Origin: Ardenticatenaceae bacterium
GTDB lineage: Bacteria > Chloroflexota > Anaerolineae > Promineifilales > Promineifilaceae
DNA length: 64,000 nucleotides
Direction: 5' to 3'
Assembly: GCA_020634375.1 (NCBI GenBank)
Contig: JACKBX010000012.1
Coordinates: 1-64,000 of the forward strand
Part shown: positions 41,950-51,502 of the stretch, piece after piece
How positions within the stretch are numbered: the first letter of the stretch is position 1
Layout of the letters: the number at the start of each line of letters is the position of its first letter
Made by a program: the position numbers and the translations under genes
Notes under the pieces: generated by a model
Told to the model about the DNA's origin: nothing
The model's database searches: none
What the model saw: only the letters and a program-made list of their open reading frames with translations

Positions 41950-42642
41950 ATGATTGGCGCAATGCTTTTAGCACATCTCGTAGGCGACTTCGTTTTACAA
42001 TGGGACAAACTTGCAAGCTGGAAAAGCCGCGAGTTAAAAGGCGTATTGGCACATGGCACGGTCGTATTCATCGTCACCTGGTTATTTTCCCTCCCCTTCG
42101 ATCCCACATGGTGGCGCGGCGTTGTCTTCATCGGTATCACGCACATTTTCATTGATGCGATTCAGCTTTATGTAAAACCACCTATTCCCGCCCTTCTTCG
42201 CTTTACCCTGGATCAAATCGCTCATTTCACCATTATCCTGATCGCACTGATCATCGGCGGATTCATCGAGACAAACCAAGTATTAACCACACTGCTGCCT
42301 CAGTTACAAAGCGAAAAACTTTTGATGCTCTTAATCGGATATGCCTTCGTAACCATGCCCGCATGGGTCATCGCCAAATTTCTAGCCTATGGGTTGGTAA
42401 AAGGCGCTCCACCCAATTTCCCAGAAGGCTCCAATAAATATTTGGGGATTTTAGAACGAATTCTTGTCACCACATTTGTCGCCTTGGGACAGTTCTTACT
42501 CATACCATTGATCACATTACCAAGATTAGTTTTAGAGTGGCCGGGTGTTATCCGTAATGATCGTGGCACAGTGTATCTGGTAGAGTTTCTCTTCGGCATC
42601 GTCATGGCTATCATGACCGGGCTGGCAATCAGCCAATTATGA
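41950..42642 (+). CDS. DUF3307 family membrane protein
   Basis: A 230-residue membrane protein with about six hydrophobic segments. The N-terminal AMLLAHLVGDFVLQWDKLASWKSRELKGVLAHGTVVF is the hallmark of DUF3307 (histidines H10 and H30 in the first two helices); function unknown. GAGGAA seven bases before the ATG sets the start; a GTG 12 bases earlier is less likely. It is followed after 22 bases by the Crp-family gene, so the two are probably co-transcribed. Confidence 0.8.
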   Translation: MIGAMLLAHLVGDFVLQWDKLASWKSRELKGVLAHGTVVFIVTWLFSLPFDPTWWRGVVFIGITHIFIDAIQLYVKPPIPALLRFTLDQIAHFTIILIALIIGGFIETNQVLTTLLPQLQSEKLLMLLIGYAFVTMPAWVIAKFLAYGLVKGAPPNFPEGSNKYLGILERILVTTFVALGQFLLIPLITLPRLVLEWPGVIRNDRGTVYLVEFLFGIVMAIMTGLAISQL

Positions 42643-42664
42643 GCCAATATCAGGAGGTGGAGCA

Positions 42665-43426
42665 ATGATTCAAGAAACGGTATCATTGTCATTAACTATG
42701 CAACAGAATCATCAACATACTGACAACATAAATAGGAAGAATGTATTGCTCTTTTTACAGGCAACTCCACTCTTTGCAGACATTGGGAATGTGCAGTTGA
42801 AAGCCATTGCTCAAAACATCGCATGGCGAGAGTTTGCACCGGGCGACATCATTTTCCACGAAGGGGATCCGGGACAGGTTTTGTACATCGTTGGCTCTGG
42901 GCAAGTACGGATTTTTGTGAATGGGTTGGATGGCAGCGAAACGTCGGTGATTCTATTCGGACGGCCGGGTGAAATATTTGGCGAATTAGCGGTGATAGAT
43001 GGGCTGCCCCGCTCGGCAACGGCCGTTGCCATGCACCCCACCGTCCTCTACACTCTCAGCCGCGACGATTTCCGCAAATACATGCAGCAAACACCACAGC
43101 TCGCCCTTAACTTCATGCGCGAATTGAGTATGCGTGTGCGCTACAACACCCGTCAGATGGACAGCTTCGCCTCGCTAGACATCCCGCAACGGCTGGCCCG
43201 CAAACTGATGGAGCTGGCACAAAATTACGGCCGTCCCGGCGAAAAAGGCGTCCACCTGCACGTCAGTCTCACCCAAACCGACCTGGCAACCCTCATTGGC
43301 GCAACGCGTGAAAGCACCAACAAAAGCCTGCGTGACTTCCGCAAACAACAATGGATTGCCATGGAACAAGGGCAAATCATCATCCGTGACCCAGAAGCAC
43401 TGCGAGCCGCAGCCAGTGCGCAATAA
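42665..43426 (+). CDS. Crp/Fnr-family transcriptional regulator
   Basis: A 253-residue regulator. The cyclic-nucleotide-type domain (about 28-145) has the phosphate-binding cassette GEIFGELAVIDGLPRSATAVA, with Arg-Ser where Crp contacts cAMP. Residues about 150-172 form the dimer helix. The DNA-binding domain holds VSLTQTDLATLIGATRESTNKSLRDFRKQQWI; recognition-helix R-E-x3-K is close to Crp's R-E-x3-R, which reads TGTGA. A matching perfect site lies 850 bases upstream and similar ones precede other respiratory operons. No N-terminal cysteine cluster like Fnr. AGGAGGTGG sets the start. Probably a respiration regulator. Confidence 0.88.
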   Translation: MIQETVSLSLTMQQNHQHTDNINRKNVLLFLQATPLFADIGNVQLKAIAQNIAWREFAPGDIIFHEGDPGQVLYIVGSGQVRIFVNGLDGSETSVILFGRPGEIFGELAVIDGLPRSATAVAMHPTVLYTLSRDDFRKYMQQTPQLALNFMRELSMRVRYNTRQMDSFASLDIPQRLARKLMELAQNYGRPGEKGVHLHVSLTQTDLATLIGATRESTNKSLRDFRKQQWIAMEQGQIIIRDPEALRAAASAQ

Positions 43427-43450
43427 ACGGTAATCAGTTATCGGTAAACA

Positions 43451-43503
43451 AACGTGAAGCGTGAAACGTGATGACTTTCTCATCACGTTTCACGCTTCAC
43501 GTT
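43451..43503. terminator. Perfect 24-bp GTGAAACGT-family hairpin between convergent genes
   Basis: The bases 43451-43474 are exactly complementary to 43480-43503 around the loop CTTTC. It is the best-preserved member of its family in the window. The next base starts the stop codon of the minus-strand EEP gene. Confidence 0.85.
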
Positions 43504-44472
43504 TTACGTTTCATGCAACCGAAACTGCACTTCCAACGGATCATGGTCAGAAGATCGGCAAGCCGTCATCGGATCGGCCGCCAGGTCTGGAGGGTAGTCC
43601 ACATTGAAGTGCAGAATATTCACGGCCGTTACCAACTCCCACAACCTCGGACTCACCAACATATGATCCAACACCGCTGGCCCCGTATCCCATTTGAAGG
43701 TATACACGGCCGTTCCCCCCACCCGATTCACCAAATTACGCAGCGGCACTTCCCCCGGCACACCTGCCAGCACCCGCAGCGGATGCATCGGGTCTGGCGT
43801 TTGCGGGAGATCCGTGTTCAAATCGCCCGCCACCATGAGCAGCGCCGCCGGGTCTGCCGCCAGTACCTCGTTGGCAAACTGCCGCACGACCCGCGCTTGC
43901 ACCTGCCGCTGTCCTGCATTCGCCTGCCGTAAAGCCAATTCCGCATCAGCCAACTCATCGGGGATGTAATTGCTCTTAAAATGATTGGCGACGATCGTCA
44001 TAGAACGGCCGTGCAGCCCAAACACCCCCACCAACGGCTCTCGCCCCGGATTTGCGCTGTCTGCGCCAAACGCCGCCGCCACTTCTGGCCCGACAAGCTG
44101 GTACAACTCCGTCAGCGCAACCCGCGCCTCATCCCACACAAAACCCACACGGATACCGCGCCGGTCACTGGTTGGCGGCGCAGCGGCACGATAGCGTGTG
44201 TCCGCTGCCGCATTCACGCGGTCGGCCAATGCTTGCAGCAGCCCTTCGTCGGCCACCTCTTGCACCACCATCACCTCCGGCAGCGCCAACTCATGCTGAA
44301 TGGCTAGCGCCAGTTTGCAAAGCTGCGTCTCTAGGGCTTCCGCTGTCGCTGCACCGCCCACGTACTCCTCCGGTGAAGCAGCAACAGGAAATAAATTGTA
44401 CAAATTAAACGTCGTGATCACGGTATCGCCGTGCTGCCCGCTGCGGCGGCTAACAGATTGATAATCGCTCAT
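43504..44472 (-). CDS. Endonuclease/exonuclease/phosphatase family hydrolase
   Basis: A 322-residue metal-dependent hydrolase of the EEP (DNase I-like) fold. Motifs: TFNLYNLF (14-23 or so), VVQEV with the metal Glu, VANHFKS, AGDLNTD with the D-x-N pair, LDHMLVS and SSDHDP with the catalytic His. There is no signal peptide, so it is probably cytoplasmic. Substrate may be nucleic acid or a phosphodiester. No ribosome site is evident. The last residues and stop border the 24-bp hairpin. It stands alone between convergent and codirectional neighbours. Confidence 0.82.
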   Translation of the reverse strand: MSDYQSVSRRSGQHGDTVITTFNLYNLFPVAASPEEYVGGAATAEALETQLCKLALAIQHELALPEVMVVQEVADEGLLQALADRVNAAADTRYRAAAPPTSDRRGIRVGFVWDEARVALTELYQLVGPEVAAAFGADSANPGREPLVGVFGLHGRSMTIVANHFKSNYIPDELADAELALRQANAGQRQVQARVVRQFANEVLAADPAALLMVAGDLNTDLPQTPDPMHPLRVLAGVPGEVPLRNLVNRVGGTAVYTFKWDTGPAVLDHMLVSPRLWELVTAVNILHFNVDYPPDLAADPMTACRSSDHDPLEVQFRLHET

Positions 44473-44525
44473 ACTATAGATGCCAAGAAAAGATAGCTCT
44501 TTGGAAATTTACGGGGTCATCATGC

Positions 44526-44575
44526 CGTGAAACGTGACCAGGGAAAATTCACGTTTCACGTATCACGTTTCACGG
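44526..44575. repeat. Word-repeat hairpin, GTGAAACGT family
   Basis: CGTGAAACGTGA (44526-44537) is exactly complementary to 44549-44560, with another TCACGTTTCACG copy at 44563-44574 that could pair instead. It lies between two minus-strand genes. Confidence 0.8.
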
Positions 44576-44596
44576 TCAAACCTAAAACCCAATCGC

Positions 44597-45454
44597 TTAC
44601 ACAAAAAGTGGCTCCGTACCTAATGCCTGAATACGGCCGTCCAAATCCCCCACCGCTCGCTCATCAAAACGGCTTGCCGCTTCCAACACAAGAGGCAGCA
44701 GGTCAATATCGCCCACCGTATTCAAAAACACGCCAGGACGATTGAGTACCCAGTGCACGGCCGTTTCAATCTCAGCCGGGTCTTCCAACGGCTCGTACCA
44801 CGTTGCCCGCGTGTGCGGCTTATCGCCCCACGGCCCCCGTGTTAACGACTTGATCGTTTGCACGGCCACGTTCCGCTCTTGGCACATTGCCAGCAGCGCG
44901 GCAAAATCGGCTGCGTATTGCGCATTCTGCATCATCGCATAATTGTACGGCAGCAGCACACTGTCAAAATCAAACCGCGCCAGGCTGCGCTGGTGCATAT
45001 GGGGAATGGTCACACCATGCCCCGTCACGCCCAAATAACGCACCAGCCCCTGGTCCCGCGCCTCTACAAATGCTTCCAACGCGCCCCCTGGCCCCATCGC
45101 CGTTTCCCATTCCTCTGGGTCAACCAAAATGTGCATCTGCCACAAATCAACCGAGTCCGTTTGCAGCCGCTCCAGCGAACGCTGCAACTCCTCCCACGCC
45201 CCGGCATAGGTGCGCTTTTCGGTTTTCGTCGCCAGGAAAAACTGGTCGCGGTACTGCTGCATCCAGGGGCCAATGCGCAGCTCGGCATCGCCATAACTGG
45301 CAGCCACGTCAATGTGATTGACCCCATACTTCAACAACACATCCAGCGTGCGGTCAGCATCCGCCTGCGAAACGCGAGACAAAGCTGCTGCGCCAAATAA
45401 TGTGCGCGTACTTATGTGGCCGGTACGGCCGAATTCTGCCTTTGGTATCATCAC
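44597..45454 (-). CDS. Aldo/keto reductase family oxidoreductase
   Basis: A 285-residue NAD(P)H-dependent reductase with the TIM-barrel tetrad D49, Y54, K77 and H108 (NHIDVAASYG, LATKTEK, WQMHIL). The protein is slightly shorter than the 300-340 usual in the family, and the C-terminal loop is brief. GGAG six bases upstream of the first ATG sets the start. It is codirectional with the hydantoinase but separated by a perfect hairpin. The physiological carbonyl substrate is not deducible. Confidence 0.85.
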   Translation of the reverse strand: MMIPKAEFGRTGHISTRTLFGAAALSRVSQADADRTLDVLLKYGVNHIDVAASYGDAELRIGPWMQQYRDQFFLATKTEKRTYAGAWEELQRSLERLQTDSVDLWQMHILVDPEEWETAMGPGGALEAFVEARDQGLVRYLGVTGHGVTIPHMHQRSLARFDFDSVLLPYNYAMMQNAQYAADFAALLAMCQERNVAVQTIKSLTRGPWGDKPHTRATWYEPLEDPAEIETAVHWVLNRPGVFLNTVGDIDLLPLVLEAASRFDERAVGDLDGRIQALGTEPLFV

Positions 45455-45471
45455 AAACTCCTGCTTTGCAA

Positions 45472-45504
45472 AGAGTTGTCAAATCTTTGAGATTTGACAA
45501 CTCT
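45472..45504. repeat. Perfect 15-bp hairpin with 3-base loop
   Basis: AGAGTTGTCAAATCT (45472-45486) and its exact complement (45490-45504) flank TTG. Arms resemble those at 10286-10318 (both combine AGAT and TTGTC words), so they form one family. Confidence 0.85.
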
Positions 45505-45513
45505 AAACCTTGC

Positions 45514-46869
45514 TTAAAATTCTCGCTTGATAAACTTGCCGCGCCCCGGCTGCGCCACACACTCGCCATCCTGCACCACCACCTCGCCACGGCTGAGGGT
45601 GATGGCGGGCCAACCGGTCACGGTCACGCCCTCGTATGGCGTCCAGTCTACATTTTCATGCAGCGTTTCCGTGGACAGCGTTACTTCTTTTTCGGGATCA
45701 AAAATCACTAAATCAGCATCGTAGCCGGGGGCGATTTGGCCTTTCTTTTGCAAACCAAATAGCTGGGCAATGCGCGTGCTGCTCATGTCCACCCAGCGGT
45801 TGGCGGAGAAATGCCCGGCACGCACGCCAAAGCTGTACAGCAGCGACAACCGCGCCTCAATGCCGGGCACGCCGCCGGGAATCTGGCTGTAATCGTCGGG
45901 CACGGCCGTCTTCTCTGCGCGGGTAAACGGACAATGATCAGTGGTCACAATGCTGACCACATCTTGCCCCAGCGCCCGCCACAAACGCTGCTGGTCGGTG
46001 GGTGTGCGGATGGGTGGCGAGCAAACAGGCAGCGCGGCTTCGGGAAACGGCCGTTCAAACACGCCATCATTCAACATCAAATATTGCGGGCACGTCTCCC
46101 CCGTCACCGGCTGACCGCGCCGCAGCGCCTCACTCAGCCGCGCCACCACCTCCGCGCAAGAAATATGGAAGATGTGTACCCGCGTACCCACGTAGCCAGC
46201 AATGTCCATCAACCGCCCTGCCGCTTCCGCTTCCAGCAGCGCCGGACGGCTGCGCGGATGCCAGCGCGGTTCCGTGCGCCCCACCGCCAAATTTTGCGCA
46301 ATCAGCGTCGTGATCACATCCCAATTTTCCGCGTGAACGACCGGCAGCCCATTCACGTCGCGCACCGCTTGCAGTGCCTGCAAAAGCTGGTCGTCCGTCA
46401 GGCGCATCCCATAAGCCATGTACAGTTTGAAGCTGGCACAGCCCGCCGCATACGCCTCCGCCACCTGCTCCAGCTTGCCAATTTCGTGCGGCCCCAGGGT
46501 CATGTGCAAGCCGTAATCAATGATGACACGGCCGTCCGCCTCTGCCTGCCGCGCCGCCAGCCCGTCTACCATGCGCTGCGCCGGTTTCGGCTCCACAAAA
46601 TCAATCACAGTGGTTGTGCCGCCCAATGCCGCCGCCCGCGTGCCCGTGTAAAAGTCATCGGCGGAGCGGAAACGCGGCAGTTGGTACTGCAAATGCACGT
46701 GCGGATCAATCGCGCCCGGAATTACCAATTTACCCGCTGCGTCGATCACCTCGCGCCCGGCCAAATCTTGCCCAATAGCGGCAATTTGTTCGCCCTGAAT
46801 GGCAACATCCGCAGCGTAGGTGGCAACGGCCGTTACCACCGTCCCATTCTTAATCACCCGATCAAACAT
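45514..46869 (-). CDS. Dihydropyrimidinase / D-hydantoinase family amidohydrolase
   Basis: A 451-residue amidohydrolase that opens cyclic amides (dihydropyrimidines, hydantoins). The binuclear metal site is complete: H57-x-H59, carboxylated K148 (ASFKLYMAY), H179, H235 (HIFHIS) and D311 (TTDHCPF). The beta-sandwich C-terminus GYDADLVIFDPEKE is typical. GGAGGT before the ATG at 46869 sets the start. No allantoinase- or dihydroorotase-specific feature was seen. The next genes encode an aminotransferase and an aldo/keto reductase in the same direction, so a role in pyrimidine or D-amino acid breakdown is plausible. Confidence 0.88.
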   Translation of the reverse strand: MFDRVIKNGTVVTAVATYAADVAIQGEQIAAIGQDLAGREVIDAAGKLVIPGAIDPHVHLQYQLPRFRSADDFYTGTRAAALGGTTTVIDFVEPKPAQRMVDGLAARQAEADGRVIIDYGLHMTLGPHEIGKLEQVAEAYAAGCASFKLYMAYGMRLTDDQLLQALQAVRDVNGLPVVHAENWDVITTLIAQNLAVGRTEPRWHPRSRPALLEAEAAGRLMDIAGYVGTRVHIFHISCAEVVARLSEALRRGQPVTGETCPQYLMLNDGVFERPFPEAALPVCSPPIRTPTDQQRLWRALGQDVVSIVTTDHCPFTRAEKTAVPDDYSQIPGGVPGIEARLSLLYSFGVRAGHFSANRWVDMSSTRIAQLFGLQKKGQIAPGYDADLVIFDPEKEVTLSTETLHENVDWTPYEGVTVTGWPAITLSRGEVVVQDGECVAQPGRGKFIKREF

Positions 46870-46959
46870 GCTCAACCTCCACCAGATAGCGTGTAGAGAT
46901 AGAAAGCAGTACGCAAAGCAAACCGCGCAACAATATCAACCTCCCTCTATCGCTATCCT

Positions 46960-47826
46960 CTATACTTCTGCTCGCTTAATATTCGCAGCTACAAACGAAT
47001 TATACGCCTTCAGCAGTTTTTTGCTGATGGGGCCGGGACGGCCGTCCCCCACCACCTGCCCCTCAATACGCACCACCGGCAAAAACGCCCGCGATGAACC
47101 ACTTAACGCCGCCTCATCCAGCGCCGCCACTTCATCATGGTGGACGGCTTGCAAGCGCACGGGAATGCCTACCTGCGGAGCCAGTTGCAGGATAATCTTG
47201 CGCGTAATCCCTTCCAGTATGCCCTCGCCCGCCGTGTACAGCACGCCATCGCGCACGCCCCAAAAGTTGGTGCCGCTGCCTTCTAAAATATGGCCTACCT
47301 CATCCAGCAGCAGGTATTCGTAAACGGCCGTATCCTGCCCCTGCAAAAACTCAGCGCGGCGCTGGCTGTACTCGGCCGTCTTCGCCAGTGGATTAGGCCG
47401 TGTAAGCTCTGCCGCGAAGGCTGTCGTCACGCCGTTCTCATAATATTCTGAGGGCGGCGGAACCAACGGCATCGTGGCGATGAGCAACCGACTCTCCGTG
47501 CCCAAGCGCTGCGGTGCTGATTGGGCCAGCATATCAAAACGTACCCGGCTGTCAGCCGTTGGTGCGCCATCCACTACTTCATCCAACGCCGCACACAACT
47601 GCTGGCGATTCAACTGCTTGTCCCAACCCATCAGGCGCATGGACTGCTCCGTGCGATCCAGATGGGCATCAAGAAACAGGAATTGGTTGTGCGCAAATGT
47701 GCGCAGCGCCGAATAGACACCTACCGGCAGGCCATCCAGCAAGTCGGTAAACGTATGTGCATTTTGGGGGATGGGTAACGGCCGTACTCCCTCATCCGTC
47801 ACAGCAAAAAATCGCAAATCAACCAT
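46960..47826 (-). CDS. Class IV aminotransferase (branched-chain / D-amino acid type)
   Basis: A 288-residue PLP enzyme of fold type IV. The catalytic Lys region is NPLAKTAEYSQRRAEFL and the cofactor-binding block is YEYLLLDEVGHILEGSGTNFWGVRDGVLYT with the EGSGTN loop. EGITRKIILQLA supplies the phosphate contact. The length and motifs fit BCAT, D-alanine aminotransferase or 4-amino-4-deoxychorismate lyase; the sequence does not decide among them. GGAAG lies 9 bases before the ATG. Downstream on the same strand is the hydantoinase. Confidence 0.85.
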   Translation of the reverse strand: MVDLRFFAVTDEGVRPLPIPQNAHTFTDLLDGLPVGVYSALRTFAHNQFLFLDAHLDRTEQSMRLMGWDKQLNRQQLCAALDEVVDGAPTADSRVRFDMLAQSAPQRLGTESRLLIATMPLVPPPSEYYENGVTTAFAAELTRPNPLAKTAEYSQRRAEFLQGQDTAVYEYLLLDEVGHILEGSGTNFWGVRDGVLYTAGEGILEGITRKIILQLAPQVGIPVRLQAVHHDEVAALDEAALSGSSRAFLPVVRIEGQVVGDGRPGPISKKLLKAYNSFVAANIKRAEV

Positions 47827-47991
47827 TTAATCTTCCTTCAAAATGGGATACAGAGATTCGTAAAGCGTCCCATTAATAAAAAACAGCCCTGATTGTACCG
47901 GATTCTCCAATTGTACGATCAACAATTCAAGCGATTCACAAGTATGCTACAATGCTTCCATTATCATTTTGACCAAACCCACGAGGTCACC

Positions 47992-49119
47992 ATGAACGTC
48001 ATCGTCCAACCTGTACAAACTGCCCACGAAAGAAAAACCTTCCTCACCTTTCCCTGGCGCATTTACAAAAATGATCCGCTGTGGGTTCCGCCGCTGCTGC
48101 GCACCCGCGACAAAGTCACCGACCCACAGCGCGGCGTCTTTTTTAGGCGGGGCGAGGCTGAGTTTTTTGTTGCCTGGGCAAACGGCCGTCCCGTAGGCAC
48201 CCTCTGCGCCGCCGAAGACAAAGCCACCAACGCCCGCAAAAACCGCCGTGACTGCGTAATTGGCTTTCTCGACTATATACCTGACCATGCCGTCTTTTCT
48301 GCGTTGATAGACACTGCTTGCCAATGGGCGAAAGCCCGCCAACTGGATACTCTTTTTGGCCCGTTTGATTTGGATTATGACGATGCCTACGGGGTGTTGG
48401 TAGACGGCCGTGATCGTCCCCCCACCCTCATGTGCGGCCACACCCCGCCCTATTACCAACAATATATGGAAGAGGCTGGCTTCAAACCAGCACGTAAAGA
48501 CAACGTGGCCTTCGCCCTCGACTTCACCAACACAACACAATTAGAGCGGCTGGCACGGCTGGGCCAACGGTCACGCAGGCGCGGCGAAATTGTCCTCCGC
48601 GCAGTCAACTTTGATGATTGGGACAGGGAAATCGACCGCATTCTACACCTGATGGAAACCGCCATGGCGCACATTCCGGGGCACATTGGCTGGCGACGCG
48701 ATACGTTGGAAACGGCCGTCAAACCCTTCCGCAACATCGCCGATCCCGAACTCATCCTTTTTGCCGAAGTCAAAGGGGAGGCGGTAGGTTGGCTGCCCGG
48801 CGTGCCTAATCTAAATGAAGCGCTCATTCACGCCAATGGGCTGCGCTACCCCTGGGATTACGCCAAACTATGGTGGCACATGCGCCAGCAGCCACACTGC
48901 CTGGCGATCAAAGCCATTGCCGTGCTGCCAGAGTATTGGGGAACGGCCGTGCCCATCTACATGTTCGACGAACTCATCCAACGCGCCCGTGCCAAAGGGT
49001 ACACTTGGGGCGATTTATCCATCACCTCCGAAGACAACCCCACCACCCCCGGCCTGGCAAAACAACTCGGCGCCACCCTCTACAAACGCTGGCGCGTTTA
49101 TCATTTACCCATCACATGA
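47992..49119 (+). CDS. GNAT-fold N-acyltransferase-like protein
   Basis: A 375-residue cytoplasmic protein with two acyltransferase-like lobes. The N-terminal lobe (YKNDPLWVPPLLRTRDKV, GEAEFFVAWANGRPVGTLCA, GFLDYIPDHAVFSALIDTACQWAKARQLDTLFGPFD) matches a GNAT family with a typical WVPPL motif. The C-terminal lobe carries IKAIAVLPEYWGTAVPIYMFDELIQRARAKGYTWGDLSI-EDN, with the acetyl-CoA-type loop diverged. GAGGT six bases before the ATG supports this start over upstream in-frame ones. TACAAT at 47948-47953 may be its -10 element. Substrate unknown. Confidence 0.78.
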   Translation: MNVIVQPVQTAHERKTFLTFPWRIYKNDPLWVPPLLRTRDKVTDPQRGVFFRRGEAEFFVAWANGRPVGTLCAAEDKATNARKNRRDCVIGFLDYIPDHAVFSALIDTACQWAKARQLDTLFGPFDLDYDDAYGVLVDGRDRPPTLMCGHTPPYYQQYMEEAGFKPARKDNVAFALDFTNTTQLERLARLGQRSRRRGEIVLRAVNFDDWDREIDRILHLMETAMAHIPGHIGWRRDTLETAVKPFRNIADPELILFAEVKGEAVGWLPGVPNLNEALIHANGLRYPWDYAKLWWHMRQQPHCLAIKAIAVLPEYWGTAVPIYMFDELIQRARAKGYTWGDLSITSEDNPTTPGLAKQLGATLYKRWRVYHLPIT

Positions 49120-49146
49120 TCATCCCTCACCCTTACGGAGCTACCT

Positions 49147-51444
49147 GTGTCTCACGTTTCCCACAAACTATCCAACTCCTTTGAAGGCGCCCTCGCCGGG
49201 GGCGGCGATCCTGCCACTTCTCCCCTCTACGTCTTCGGCCCCTTTCTCAAACTCATCGTCGTCGCCGGTGTTGCCCAAATTACCTTTGGCGCCAGTGTCT
49301 GGCTTGTTGTACTCACTGTGGCGATGGTCTCCGCCATGTACCGCCTCGTTATGGCCTGGGTCACAGACGGCAGCGGCGGCAGCGGCCTCAGCGAAGAAGA
49401 GTTCGGCGGCTGGGCGGTCAAAATCAACGCCAGCATCACCTTCATCGAATACACCCTCACCTTCCTCGTCAGCATGGCCGCACTCGTCACCTTCATTGCC
49501 GACCGCCTGCCCATCCTCAACGAAGCCGTTTATGGCATCCAATACCGCACCTTCGTCGCCATTTTCCTCAGCATCCTCACTGGTTGGCTGGTCAATCGCG
49601 GCCCCAAAATGGCAGCGCGGGCATTTGGCCCGGCCACAGCCGCCGTACTGCTGCTCCTTTGGGTGATGGTTATCGCCACCATCTGGAAATTAGGGTTCCA
49701 CTTGCCATCGTTAACCTGGCAAGCGTTCTCCTCCGACTACATCGGCTTCACCTTTGGCGGTTATGCCCGCATTTTGGCCGTCATGACCGGCATCGAAATT
49801 TTTGCCAATCTTGTTGCCGCTTACGATGGCCCGCCACAGCAAAAAGCCAGCAAATCATTTGGCAGCCTACTAATCATCATGGGAACCACTTCTGTGACCA
49901 TGTTGGTCGTTGGGCCAGCCATCTTCCAATTAGCCGATCCTACCCTGGAATCGGTTTCGGTTTTTACGCAAACGATGGACCTATTACTGCCTGCGCCACT
50001 GCCTTACGTGGGCACGCTTATTGGCATTGCGGTGCTGCTGTCTGCTTCGGCGGCCAGCGCACAGGGGCTGCAAAATCTGTTTTTGGGATTGCGTTACCGT
50101 CATTACATTCCGGCAGTGCTGGGGCAGCGCAACCAGTTTGAAGTAGCTGATAAACCCGTGTGGATTGAGGTTGCCATTGTCGCCATCTGCTTTCTCTTTT
50201 TCGGTACGGATGAGGAAACGTACCTGGCAATTTATGCGGCTGGTGTGTTTATTTTGCTAAGTATGACCGGTTGGGCAGCAGCAAAGCGATTAATACGGCA
50301 GATGCGCACACAGTTTACGTTGAATCGGTTTGCAGCGTTGGGGGGAACGGCCGTTGCCGCCCTCCTCACTTCCGGGGCCACCATCATCATTTTCTACGAA
50401 CGCTTCGCCGAAGGCGCGTGGACCTACTTTATTCTCATCCCCATCCTGTACATGTTGCTCACCTTTTTCCGGCGGCGGCTGGGCGACCCCACGCCAGTGG
50501 CCGAGCGTTTGGGGCGTCTCATTGCCGAACGTCGCTACGTGTCCGCTTTTCAACAAGATGGGCGGCGCTCCGGCCAGGTGACCCTTGAAAATATCGTCGT
50601 GCCGCTGGATGGCTCTGCCTTTGCCGAGCAGGCGCTGCCCCTGGCGCAAATGCTTTGCCACACACATCAGGCCACGCTCACACTGGTGTCGGTGGAGGAA
50701 CGGGCCGATGCACGCCGTCTGATTCCGCATCCGCCCATTCAGAGTACGCGCATTTCAGGAGACCTGGCGGAGCGGGAAGATTATCTAAGCCAGGTGGCGT
50801 GGCGCATGAGCGCAACAGACATCAGGTTAGATTTTGCGGTAAGTTCGGGAACGGTAGCAAACGAGATTAACACGCTGGCCCATGATACGGGGGCCGATTT
50901 GATCGTGATGAGCACGCACGGCCGTTCCGGGCTAGATCGTTGGCTCATCGGCAGCGCCGCACACAAACTGATTCAGATCTCCAACACGCCGCTGCTCCTC
51001 ATTCGGCCCGGCGACGAGTGGCGCAGTCGCGGCACACTGATGCGGCGGCTGCTAGTCACACTAGATGGCTCCAAAGTAGCCGAGGAAGTGCTGCCCTACG
51101 CCAAAGCACTGGCCTCACGCCTGAAAAGCGAAATCCTGCTGCTCTCCGTGCCCGCCGGGTTTGGCACGGAGGTAGAAATTATGCAGATGCGAGAATATTT
51201 AGACGGGGTTGCCACCAATTTGCGTGCGGAGGGGCTGCAAGCGCAAGCAATGGTCACAGGGTCAGCTGCCGCCCAAACCATCGTTCACGTCAGCGAGTCT
51301 GAGCGCGTAGACTTAATCATGTTGGCAACACGGGGCGCAGGCGGCATGGATCGTTTCATGATTGGCAGCACCACAGACCGCGTCGTACGGCACACACAAC
51401 GCCCTGTCTTTCTGGTTCCAGTGCGCCGCTGGCGGGGGCTGTAG
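49147..51444 (+). CDS. APC-type amino acid permease fused to two Usp domains
   Basis: A 765-residue membrane protein. Residues about 20-455 form about twelve hydrophobic segments of the amino acid/polyamine permease type (SLTWQ..., GYARILAVMTGIEIFANLVAAYDGPP, AVLLSASAASAQGLQNL). Two universal-stress domains follow in tandem. The first (about 480-630) has the nucleotide motif STHGRSGLDRWLIGSAAHKL; the second (about 640-760) has ATRGAGGMDRFMIGSTTDRV. Both keep G-x2-G-x8/9-G-S, so ATP binding is likely. The start is GTG with GGAG upstream. The fusion suggests transport gated by adenylate or stress state. Substrate unknown. Confidence 0.85.
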   Translation: MSHVSHKLSNSFEGALAGGGDPATSPLYVFGPFLKLIVVAGVAQITFGASVWLVVLTVAMVSAMYRLVMAWVTDGSGGSGLSEEEFGGWAVKINASITFIEYTLTFLVSMAALVTFIADRLPILNEAVYGIQYRTFVAIFLSILTGWLVNRGPKMAARAFGPATAAVLLLLWVMVIATIWKLGFHLPSLTWQAFSSDYIGFTFGGYARILAVMTGIEIFANLVAAYDGPPQQKASKSFGSLLIIMGTTSVTMLVVGPAIFQLADPTLESVSVFTQTMDLLLPAPLPYVGTLIGIAVLLSASAASAQGLQNLFLGLRYRHYIPAVLGQRNQFEVADKPVWIEVAIVAICFLFFGTDEETYLAIYAAGVFILLSMTGWAAAKRLIRQMRTQFTLNRFAALGGTAVAALLTSGATIIIFYERFAEGAWTYFILIPILYMLLTFFRRRLGDPTPVAERLGRLIAERRYVSAFQQDGRRSGQVTLENIVVPLDGSAFAEQALPLAQMLCHTHQATLTLVSVEERADARRLIPHPPIQSTRISGDLAEREDYLSQVAWRMSATDIRLDFAVSSGTVANEINTLAHDTGADLIVMSTHGRSGLDRWLIGSAAHKLIQISNTPLLLIRPGDEWRSRGTLMRRLLVTLDGSKVAEEVLPYAKALASRLKSEILLLSVPAGFGTEVEIMQMREYLDGVATNLRAEGLQAQAMVTGSAAAQTIVHVSESERVDLIMLATRGAGGMDRFMIGSTTDRVVRHTQRPVFLVPVRRWRGL

Positions 51445-51451
51445 GAAACAG

Positions 51452-51478
51452 CAGGGGCAAGCCGTTGGCTTGCCCCTG
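51452..51478. terminator. Bidirectional terminator hairpin
   Basis: CAGGGGCAAGCC (51452-51463) and its exact complement (51467-51478) flank GTT. It lies between the convergent permease and DegV genes. Confidence 0.7.
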
Positions 51479-51502
51479 GAAAACTTGTCTATGTCCAGAC
51501 GA

